Source of the DNA: Opitutus sp. GAS368
GTDB taxonomy: Bacteria > Verrucomicrobiota > Verrucomicrobiia > Opitutales > UBA953
Reading direction: 5' to 3'
DNA: 45,504 nt
Assembly (NCBI GenBank): GCA_945906115.1
Contig: CAMDQP010000001.1
Location: forward strand, 1 to 45,504
Shown here piece after piece: positions 34,236 to 41,413 of this stretch (position 1 is its first letter; the number at the start of each line of letters is the position of its first letter). The notes under the pieces are model-generated. The model searched no databases. It was not told the origin of the DNA and was given only the letters and a program-made list of their open reading frames with translations. Made by a program: the position numbers and the translations under genes.

Positions 34236-34957
34236 CGTCCGAGGTCCATGATAACATTCCAACGCTTGTTCAGCTCCCGGTCATGCTTCTTCCAATCCGG
34301 ATCCCACGCGGCCAATTGATTCCAGAAGCGGTCAGAATGATCCATGTGACGACGATGGGAAAGCTCATGCAGGATGACGTGGTCGTGTAACATCGGCGGC
34401 AGCAGCACCAGCCGCCAATTCAGCGACAACGCGCCCGTCGTCGAGCACGACCCCCAACGAGTGGTCTGATCCCGCACGCTGACCTGCTCGACCGTCACGC
34501 CCACCTTGCTGCTCAACCGGTCGACGGCCAAACCGAGACCCGTTTCAGCCAAGCGACGGATAACCCGCACGGCGCCTTGCTCCGGGTCGGCCGATGGCAT
34601 CACGAGATTCACCTTATCTTCAGTCTTCGAGATGCGGATGCTCCCACGAGTGCCCTGCTCTGTCTCGATTGCCAGCAAGCGGTCATCTAGGGTGACCCAC
34701 GGGAACTTGCGTAGATGCGAAGTGAGCGAAGGCTGGACGGGACGTGCCTTGGCGAGCACGCGTTCCAACCAAGGAAGATTGTCGCGGAGAAAAGCCAGCG
34801 CGGAGGCATGCGAGGCGTGCGGTGGATAAGTGAGGATGACTTTCGGCCCAGGTTTAACCGACAGCCTGACGCGGGTGGTGCGAGCGGAGACGCGCGGCCA
34901 GATCAGCAGGGGGCGTCCGCCGACGTGCACAGTGATGGGTTGGTCGTCCTGCTCCAT
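34232..34957 (-). CDS. YgjP-like (DUF45) zinc metallopeptidase-domain protein
   Basis: A 241-aa protein of the DUF45/YgjP family, with HELSHRRHMDHSDRFW providing the HExxH zinc site and a third histidine. RDQTTRWGSCSTTGALSLNWRLVLLPP is the highly conserved WGSC...lNWRL segment. Members are predicted peptidases, and E. coli YgjP has been described as a UTP pyrophosphatase, so the reaction is uncertain. It follows mazG by 2 nt and precedes a Nudix gene. Those neighbours are nucleotide-cleaning enzymes, which would suit a nucleotide pyrophosphatase role. The ATG at 34957 is chosen; a TTG lies 6 nt upstream. Confidence 0.87.
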   Translation of the reverse strand: MEQDDQPITVHVGGRPLLIWPRVSARTTRVRLSVKPGPKVILTYPPHASHASALAFLRDNLPWLERVLAKARPVQPSLTSHLRKFPWVTLDDRLLAIETEQGTRGSIRISKTEDKVNLVMPSADPEQGAVRVIRRLAETGLGLAVDRLSSKVGVTVEQVSVRDQTTRWGSCSTTGALSLNWRLVLLPPMLHDHVILHELSHRRHMDHSDRFWNQLAAWDPDWKKHDRELNKRWNVIMDLGR

Positions 34958-34959
34958 GC

Positions 34960-35619
34960 TCAACCTTGAGGGGCGCGAAGTTCGGCCTCAGCGACGACCT
35001 TGGCCGTCTGCCGCCGCAAAGCCGAGTCCGGATCGATGCCGGCATCGCGGCAGGCGGCGATCAACTCGAAGAGTTTCCGGCCGGCAGCTTCCTCGGTCAG
35101 TCCTTGGGCCTGGGCGTCGACCTGGGCGACAGCGACGGTCGCTCCAGCATCGAGCTGCTTCTTGCGGACCTGCTTCCACACTTCACGGGCAGTCAAGATG
35201 GCGTTGAGCGAAGGAGGCAAATCCTTGAAGACCGTGGGCTTCTGGGCGCCCTTCTCCTTAAGTTTGATCTGCTCCCACTGCGTCACAACCGCGTCAGCAG
35301 TTCCGAGCTTGGCGCCGTCACCGAAGACATGCGGATGCCGACGAATCATCTTTTCGTTCACCTCGCGGGCGACGTCGTCGAAAGTGAACTTGCCGGCTTC
35401 GGAGGCCATCTGCGTGTGCATCGCAATATGGAAGAGCAGATCGCCCAACTCTTCCCGGAGATTGGCGTCGTCGTTGCGATCGATCGCCTGGACGAGCTCA
35501 GCGACTTCTTCGACTAAGCAATCGCAGATGGTGCGATGCGTTTGCTCGCGGTCCCAAGGGCAACCGTCGGGTGCACGAAGTCGGGCGGTGGTCGTAAGCA
35601 GATGGTCGATGCCGGGCAT
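34960..35619 (-). CDS. mazG: Nucleoside triphosphate pyrophosphohydrolase MazG
   Basis: Hydrolyses NTPs and dNTPs to monophosphates and pyrophosphate, a house-cleaning role. The N-terminal LRAPDGCPWDREQTHRTI is diagnostic, and the metal-binding set EEVAELVQAI and REELGDLLFHIAMHTQMASE follows. A second, weaker MazG-like half covers the C-terminus. Length 219 aa is a little shorter than E. coli MazG. The ATG at 35619 begins a normal N-terminus. It heads a mazG-YgjP-Nudix-DUF374 unit and is divergent from trpC by 40 nt. Confidence 0.93.
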   Translation of the reverse strand: MPGIDHLLTTTARLRAPDGCPWDREQTHRTICDCLVEEVAELVQAIDRNDDANLREELGDLLFHIAMHTQMASEAGKFTFDDVAREVNEKMIRRHPHVFGDGAKLGTADAVVTQWEQIKLKEKGAQKPTVFKDLPPSLNAILTAREVWKQVRKKQLDAGATVAVAQVDAQAQGLTEEAAGRKLFELIAACRDAGIDPDSALRRQTAKVVAEAELRAPQG

Positions 35620-35640
35620 GACCCGATGCAGAAGGCAGTA

Positions 35641-35650
35641 AGGAAGGGAG
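35641..35650 (+). promoter_or_regulatory. Strong ribosome binding site for trpC
   Basis: AGGAAGGGAG lies 9 nt before the TTG at 35660. It is the best Shine-Dalgarno in the window and favours the TTG over the downstream GTG at 35696. Strong RBS elements are rare here, which makes this one notable. Confidence 0.55.
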
Positions 35651-35659
35651 TCAAAACGA

Positions 35660-36487
35660 TTGCCAGAAGCCCCGGGAGCGCTTGCTTTAGGGCCAGTGGA
35701 CAAGCTAACCGAAATCATGGACGCCAAGCGCCGGGAAATCGCCCCGTTCGCCCGGGCGGTCACGGATACCGAGCTGGCGGCCTTCGCTGGCAGGCATTCG
35801 ACGCCAGGTTTCCGCCAGTCCTTGCTGGTCCCGGGCCGCCTCAGCGTCATCGCGGAAGTCAAACGGGCCTCGCCGAGCGTCGGCCAGATTCGCGCCGCCG
35901 TGGACGCCGTCGCCCAAGCCCGCACTTACGCCGCCGCCGGCGCCGACTGTCTCTCCGTCCTCACCGAAACGAAGTACTTCCAAGGGGAACTTAAGGACCT
36001 CGTCCAAGTCGTCCAAGATCAGGCCTCCTGGGCCCGCCCCCTCCCCTGTATCCGCAAGGACTTCATGGTACACCCTTACCAGGTGCTGGAAGCGGCCCAA
36101 GCCGGCGCCCGCTGCATCCTGATCATTGTTCGCGGCCTGACTGACGAAGAGATCGTCCCAATCCACCGTTCGGCCAAGCTCGCCGGCCTGGACACGCTCT
36201 TCGAAGTCCACGACGAGACCGAGCTCGAGCGCGCCCTCCGTCATGACCCCGACATGGTCGGCGTGAATAACCGTAACCTTTCCACCTTCCAAATCGACCT
36301 GTCTTTCGCCGAACGCGTCATCCCGCACATGCCGAAGTCCGTCCTGAAGGTCGCCGAGAGCGGCATCAAGACGGCCGAAGACGCCGCCCGCATGCGCGCC
36401 GCCGGTGCGCAGGCCCTGCTCGTCGGTGAGTCCCTCATGCGTGAGCCGAATCCGGCCGCGCTCATGAAGGCGTTGCAAACCGCATGA
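35660..36487 (+). CDS. trpC: Indole-3-glycerol-phosphate synthase
   Basis: Closes the indole ring in tryptophan biosynthesis. (beta/alpha)8-barrel motifs are complete: IMDAKRREIAPF at the start, IAEVKRASPSVGQI (catalytic Lys), SVLTETKYFQG, CIRKDFMVHPYQVLEA, GVNNRNL, and KVAESGI. Length is 275 aa from the TTG at 35660, which has a strong ribosome binding site; a GTG at 35696 would give 263 aa and is possible. The ATGA overlap with rsmA implies coupling. No other trp genes are in the window. Confidence 0.95.
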   Translation: MPEAPGALALGPVDKLTEIMDAKRREIAPFARAVTDTELAAFAGRHSTPGFRQSLLVPGRLSVIAEVKRASPSVGQIRAAVDAVAQARTYAAAGADCLSVLTETKYFQGELKDLVQVVQDQASWARPLPCIRKDFMVHPYQVLEAAQAGARCILIIVRGLTDEEIVPIHRSAKLAGLDTLFEVHDETELERALRHDPDMVGVNNRNLSTFQIDLSFAERVIPHMPKSVLKVAESGIKTAEDAARMRAAGAQALLVGESLMREPNPAALMKALQTA

Positions 36488-37317
36488 ACGACGGCCCGCT
36501 TTCGCCCAACGAGACCCGGGACCTGCTGGCCCGCCTCTCCCATATGCCCAAGAAGTGGCTCGGTCAGAATTTCCTCATCGACGGAAATATCGTCCGCAAG
36601 TCCCTCGAGCTCGGCGAGGTCAAGGCCGGCGAAACGGTCGTCGAAGTCGGCCCCGGACTGGGCACGCTGACCCGCACCCTGCTTTGCGCTGGCACCGACC
36701 TCTACGCAATTGAGGCCGACCGTACGATGCACTTCCATCTGACGGAATCATTACTACCGCACTTCCCGAAGACCTTCCACCTGAAGGAAGGTGACGCTGT
36801 CGACTTTCCCCGCGCTGGCCTCGTCGACCCCACCGACGGTTCCTTCAAGGTCATCGCCAATCTTCCTTACGCGATTTCCACGCCGTGGATGGATGCGATC
36901 TGCGCCGGCCCCCACCCCTCGATGATGGTGCTGATGCTCCAGCGCGAGGCCGCCGAACGTCTCACCGCCGACGTCGGCACGGGACATTGGTCGGCGGTCA
37001 CCGCGCAGGTCCACCTGGCGTTCGAGAAGGTCAAAGTGCACCCGGTACCCGCCCAGTCATTCAACCCACCGCCCAAGGTCGACTCGTGCCTGCTCGTGCT
37101 CCGTCGTCGCCCCGACGCCAAGCGCCTCAGCCCCCGCGCCCGTGAAGTCGCCCGCATGCTCTTCACCCAACGGCGCAAACAGGTCGGCTCCGCCGCCAAG
37201 AAACTTTTCCCAGGCGCCGCGGATGTCACCGCCTGGTTGGCGGACCTGCCCCGCTACGGATTGACCAGTTTGGCACGCCCAGAGGCGATTCCGGCTGAAG
37301 CCTGGTTGACTCTCTGA
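36484..37317 (+). CDS. rsmA: 16S rRNA dimethyladenosine transferase
   Basis: Dimethylates two adjacent adenosines near the 3' end of 16S rRNA during 30S maturation. KKWLGQNFL covers residues 23-31. The SAM motif VEVGPGLGTLT is at 53-63. The catalytic NLPYAISTPW motif follows. PVPAQSFNPPPKVDS is the typical C-terminal region. Length 277 aa is standard. The start overlaps the trpC stop as ATGA. rimO follows after 44 nt; both modify the small subunit. Confidence 0.96.
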   Translation: MNDGPLSPNETRDLLARLSHMPKKWLGQNFLIDGNIVRKSLELGEVKAGETVVEVGPGLGTLTRTLLCAGTDLYAIEADRTMHFHLTESLLPHFPKTFHLKEGDAVDFPRAGLVDPTDGSFKVIANLPYAISTPWMDAICAGPHPSMMVLMLQREAAERLTADVGTGHWSAVTAQVHLAFEKVKVHPVPAQSFNPPPKVDSCLLVLRRRPDAKRLSPRAREVARMLFTQRRKQVGSAAKKLFPGAADVTAWLADLPRYGLTSLARPEAIPAEAWLTL

Positions 37318-37361
37318 CGCCTGGGGTTGCTTTCCGCCCCTTCTCTGCTCCTTATCCCGCC

Positions 37362-38738
37362 ATGTCCGTAAAAGTAGGCCTCGTCTCCCTTGGCTGCGCC
37401 AAGAACCTCATCGATTCCGAGATCATGATTGGTCACCTCGCTAAGGCCGGCATGTCCATGACCGCCGATGCCTCGGAAGCCGACGTGGTGATCGTCAACA
37501 CCTGCTCCTTCATCGACGCCTCGAAGCACGAGGCCCTCGAAGCCATCTATGAGATGAGCGACGGCAAGGCCACCGCCCGCAAGAAAGGCCAGAAGCTCAT
37601 CGTCGCCGGGTGCATGTCCCAGCGCTACCAAGGGGCCCTGCCCGTCGTCGAAGGTGCCAAGGGCCGCGTCGAACTACCGAAGGTCGACGCGTTTATCGGC
37701 CTCGACCAGGTCACGAACATCGTCCCGGTCATTCATAAGGTCATGGGCGGCGAAGCCGGCATGACCGAGTTTCTCTCCAAGACGACGACCTTCATCCCGG
37801 ATTTCGACACCCCTCGCTTCCGCCTGACGCCACGCCATTCGGCCTACATCAAAATCGCCGAAGGCTGTAACCACCCCTGCACGTTCTGCATCATCCCGCG
37901 CATCCGCGGACGCCATCGCAGCCGCACGGTCGAATCCGTGGTCAAGGAAGCCCGTCAGCTCGTGGCCGAAGGCGTGAAGGAGATGAACTTGATCTCTCAG
38001 GACACGACCTACTTCGGCATGGACCGCTGGACCGAAGCCCGCCCCAACCCGCGCAGCAAGGTGGATTCCTCCAAAGGCGAATCGCTCGCCTCCCTCCTCC
38101 GCGAGCTCGACCAGATCGAAGGCGATTTCTGGATTCGCCTGTTGTACACGCACCCGGCCCACTGGAGCGACGAGCTCATTGAGACCATCGGCCAGTCCAA
38201 GCATGTCGTCCGCTACGTCGACATCCCCCTCCAGCACGTCTCCGACAAGATGCTCGGCGCGATGCAGCGTGAGACCGATGGCGCCTATATCCGCGACCTG
38301 ATCGCCCGCATGCGTGCAGGCATCCCGGATCTCGTCATCCGCACCACCTTCATCGTCGGCTTCCCCGGCGAGACCGAAGAAGATTTCACCGAACTGCTCG
38401 CCTTCCTCGAACAGACCAAGTTCGACCGCGTGGGCGTATTCAAGTACTCAAAGGAAGAAGGCACCAAGGGCGCCAAGATGGAAGGCCACCTCTCCGACGA
38501 GGTGAAAGCCGATCGCTACGCCCGCGCCATGCTCCTCCTCCAGCGTCTTTCCAAGCAACGCGGCGAAGCCTTCGTGGGCCGCAAGCTCCGCGTCCTCGTC
38601 GAAAGCCCGGGCATCGCCCGCAGCGTCGGCGATGCCATGGAGATTGACGGTATCGTCAAGGTGTCGAAGAAACTCCCGATCGGCGAGTTTGCTGAGGTGA
38701 CCGTCACCGGCGCCGAGGAATACGACCTAATCGCGTAG
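37362..38738 (+). CDS. rimO: Ribosomal protein S12 methylthiotransferase
   Basis: Radical SAM enzyme that methylthiolates an Asp of ribosomal protein S12. The N-terminal UPF0004 domain supplies Cys12 (SLGCAKNLIDSE), Cys48 (NTCSF) and Cys84 (AGCMSQRY) for the auxiliary Fe-S cluster. The radical SAM motif CNHPCTFC uses Cys169, Cys173 and Cys176. A TRAM domain closes the protein. Length 458 aa is normal. The leader is strongly pyrimidine-rich with no Shine-Dalgarno. The stop is 3 nt from the convergent SNF2 stop. Confidence 0.96.
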   Translation: MSVKVGLVSLGCAKNLIDSEIMIGHLAKAGMSMTADASEADVVIVNTCSFIDASKHEALEAIYEMSDGKATARKKGQKLIVAGCMSQRYQGALPVVEGAKGRVELPKVDAFIGLDQVTNIVPVIHKVMGGEAGMTEFLSKTTTFIPDFDTPRFRLTPRHSAYIKIAEGCNHPCTFCIIPRIRGRHRSRTVESVVKEARQLVAEGVKEMNLISQDTTYFGMDRWTEARPNPRSKVDSSKGESLASLLRELDQIEGDFWIRLLYTHPAHWSDELIETIGQSKHVVRYVDIPLQHVSDKMLGAMQRETDGAYIRDLIARMRAGIPDLVIRTTFIVGFPGETEEDFTELLAFLEQTKFDRVGVFKYSKEEGTKGAKMEGHLSDEVKADRYARAMLLLQRLSKQRGEAFVGRKLRVLVESPGIARSVGDAMEIDGIVKVSKKLPIGEFAEVTVTGAEEYDLIA

Positions 38739-38741
38739 TGA

Positions 38742-41261
38742 TTAGCCTTCGGCGTCGCGCTCCGGAGCCGCTTCCGCCGAAGCCGACGCGGCCGGCGAAT
38801 CGCTGAGGCGGATAAGGGCGTCCAACGACGTGAAATGGCGCGTCCAGTCCGTCATGTCCGGGATATCCCCGACAACCGTGGAGAACAGTTCGCGCTTCTC
38901 CTGCTTGAGTTCTTCAATGCGCTCCTCGACCGTGCCTGGGGCGATCATGCGGTAAATGAGTACCGGGTTCTTCTGACCGATGCGGTGGACCCGATCGACG
39001 GCTTGGGCTTCGACGGCGGGATTCCACCAAGGATCCATTAGGAAGACGTACTCGGCGGTATTGAGCGTGATGCCCGTGCCGCCGGCCTTCAGCGAGGCGA
39101 GGAACAAGGCTGGTCCCTTGGTCTCCTTGAACTGCTCGACCGGCGCTGAACGATCCTTGGTCTCGCCGGTCAGCTCGTAGATCGGCAACGACGGCAGATC
39201 ACGGGCGAGCGCGGATTTCACGCGCTCGATGAGCGAGACGAACTGGGAGAAGACGACCGCCTTGGAGCCGTTGGCTGCGATTTCGGAAAGTTTAGAGACC
39301 AGTAAGGTGACCTTGCCCGAGTGGGCCGACGGGCAATGCGAATTCTCGGGCAGCAGACCGGGGTCGCAACAGACCTGACGGAGACGCATGAGGAGCGTGA
39401 GTACCGAGGTCGCATCCTTCGACAGCAACGAGGCGAGTTCGCCCGATAGGCCGCTACCCTGCGTGAGATGCTGGTAGAGCGCACGTTGTTCGTGGGTGAG
39501 CGGGCAAGGCAGCACGACCTCCATTTTCGGCGGGATGTCCGCGGCGACATGACGTTTCAGACGACGCAGAATGAAAGGCGAAACCTGGCGACGAACCTTG
39601 CCGAGGGCAATCGAAGGATCGCGCAGCATCATGCGTTCGAAATTGGCACGCTTACCAAGCAAGCCGGGCATCAAGAAGCGGAAGATTGTCCACAGGTCGG
39701 TCGGGCGGTTCTCCAGCGGGGTGCCGGTGATCGCGATGCGATGATCCGCCTGCAACGAGACGCAGGTCTGCGTCGTCTTGGACTCCGGGTTTTTGATCGC
39801 CTGGGCTTCGTCGAGTACCGCGTAACCAAACCGGGTCTTGGCCAGCAGGTCAGCATGGCGACGCAGCTGGGTATAGCTAGAGATCCAAAGCTTGGCTGAA
39901 GGATTCGTGACGAAGTCGTCGTCGGCCGTGAGCACGGCCACCCCGGCGCTCATCTCCGGATGGAAGCGCTTGATCTCACCGAGCCAGACGGGGATGACGC
40001 TGGCGGGGCAGACGATGAGGGACCGCTCACCGATGGGGCGCGAAGCGAGCAAGGCGAGCACCTGGACGGTCTTGCCGAGGCCCATCTCGTCGGCGAGCAA
40101 CGGATGGGAGCCCAGCTCGCAGAGACGACCCAGCCAGGCGACGCCCTTGGCCTGATAAGGACGGAGGTGGGCGGGGAGACTAGCGGGCGGCATCGGCTCT
40201 TGGAGGAGCTTATCCTTCCAAGCTTTGAGGTCGTCGTTGAGCTTCAGGGCGCCGACGGCGGCGTGATCGAACAGCGAAAGCAAAAGGTAGCGGGGTACTT
40301 CGCCGTCCTTGGCCCGCCAGTCTTCGGAGAAATCTGCGACCGCGGCGTTGTAGGCGACGACACCCTTACCGGGCAGGATGACCGGGCGGCCACCGGCTTT
40401 GAGGAGCAGCTTCTGTTCATCGGCCAGGAGGCGATGCCCGCCAGCCTTGAGGCGCCAGTTCAGCTTGAAGGATCTTCCGTCGGCGGCGGATTCGGCTTCG
40501 GCGTCGACGGCGACCTGAAGTTGTTCGTTCCGGAAGATATTGAGGGCGTCCTCCCCGATGAGCTTGAATCGCTTGCGCCAGTCGTTGAGTTCCTCGCGCA
40601 CGAACCGTTCGATTCGGCCGATATTATCAATGGCCCAGGCGCCAGTGGCCTTGCTGTAGACGAAGCCCGCCCGGTGCGCGACGGTGTTGAAACGGAAAAG
40701 GGTCTGACGCTGCTCGTCGGAAAGCTCGTCTCCTGGGATGGCCCCAGGGCCGAAGCAATTCCAGGCATGGCCACCCCGCCCTGCCCAGGCGGCGGAAATC
40801 TTCAGTCCGTCGGAAGACAGGTCGAAGGAGACCTGCAGCTTCAGCGAAGTGCGGGCGTTGGGATCCTTGCGTTCGGGCTCCTTGGGCGCCTCGGGGGCGG
40901 CCGCGGCGGCGGACTCGTCGACGGCCGGGATCTCGTCGGCAATGAGCTCTTCAATCTCATAAATGGAAGCGACGGCGAACGGCGCGCCGTTCTCTTCTTC
41001 GGGCAAGGAGGTGCGCCATTCCAATTTGGCTCCATTAATTTCAATCACCGCCCGGACGGTCTGCGTCTCGGTGCGCGTGACGGCTTCGGCGTTTTCTGGC
41101 TTGAGTTCGATTTGTCTGACCAATCCTTCCGTATAAAGCCTGCGACCTTCAATGAGGTCAGCCTCCTTAAAGGCGGACTCCCACTCTTCCGGAAGAGACA
41201 CAAACCACCTCTCCAGGGCTTCCGTGGAGTAGGAGCGATTGGCCGGACGTGGGGACGACAT
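38742..41261 (-). CDS. SNF2-family ATP-dependent helicase
   Basis: An 839-aa Swi2/Snf2 translocase. The helicase core starts near residue 370 with RPYQAKGVAWL. Walker A LLADEMGLGKT is near 390, the VLDEAQ box near 483, and the late motif GGTGITLNTAEYVF with DRVHRIGQ is near 720-755. The N-terminal ~360 residues are family-variable. Residues ~25-85 (EGRRLYTEGLVRQIEL...) recall the segment before a SWIM zinc finger in related SNF2 proteins, but the expected CxC...CxH residues are missing. An acidic, Ala-rich linker follows. A role in chromosome maintenance or transcription recycling (RapA-like) is inferred. It is divergent from sucA. Confidence 0.93.
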   Translation of the reverse strand: MSSPRPANRSYSTEALERWFVSLPEEWESAFKEADLIEGRRLYTEGLVRQIELKPENAEAVTRTETQTVRAVIEINGAKLEWRTSLPEEENGAPFAVASIYEIEELIADEIPAVDESAAAAAPEAPKEPERKDPNARTSLKLQVSFDLSSDGLKISAAWAGRGGHAWNCFGPGAIPGDELSDEQRQTLFRFNTVAHRAGFVYSKATGAWAIDNIGRIERFVREELNDWRKRFKLIGEDALNIFRNEQLQVAVDAEAESAADGRSFKLNWRLKAGGHRLLADEQKLLLKAGGRPVILPGKGVVAYNAAVADFSEDWRAKDGEVPRYLLLSLFDHAAVGALKLNDDLKAWKDKLLQEPMPPASLPAHLRPYQAKGVAWLGRLCELGSHPLLADEMGLGKTVQVLALLASRPIGERSLIVCPASVIPVWLGEIKRFHPEMSAGVAVLTADDDFVTNPSAKLWISSYTQLRRHADLLAKTRFGYAVLDEAQAIKNPESKTTQTCVSLQADHRIAITGTPLENRPTDLWTIFRFLMPGLLGKRANFERMMLRDPSIALGKVRRQVSPFILRRLKRHVAADIPPKMEVVLPCPLTHEQRALYQHLTQGSGLSGELASLLSKDATSVLTLLMRLRQVCCDPGLLPENSHCPSAHSGKVTLLVSKLSEIAANGSKAVVFSQFVSLIERVKSALARDLPSLPIYELTGETKDRSAPVEQFKETKGPALFLASLKAGGTGITLNTAEYVFLMDPWWNPAVEAQAVDRVHRIGQKNPVLIYRMIAPGTVEERIEELKQEKRELFSTVVGDIPDMTDWTRHFTSLDALIRLSDSPAASASAEAAPERDAEG

Positions 41262-41413
41262 CGACAGCCCGAATTAAACCTGCCCTGTTTTCCTGTTACA
41301 ACCCCCAAACTCTACCAATTTTGGGCACGGTCTGGTCTGGTTTCGACTGGGTCTTGGCTTGTGATGCACGGGTCCAATCGTCTAGGGTTTACTCTCCTTT
41401 TACAGGCAAAGAA
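41262..41413. promoter_or_regulatory. Divergent control region between SNF2 helicase and sucA
   Basis: At 152 nt this is the longest gap after the window start. CCCAAA (41304-41309) and TTTGGG (41320-41325) form a 6-bp inverted repeat with a 10-nt spacer. CTAGG occurs at 41382-41386, followed by a T-rich stretch just before the sucA start. I see no clear -35/-10 pair. Promoters for both genes must lie here or inside the coding ends. Confidence 0.4.

Noticed and set aside
41249..41413. A 55-residue N-terminal extension of SucA
   Set aside because: Normal E1o proteins start close to HLSVGSRWN, and the extension overlaps the divergent SNF2 start and is of unusual composition.
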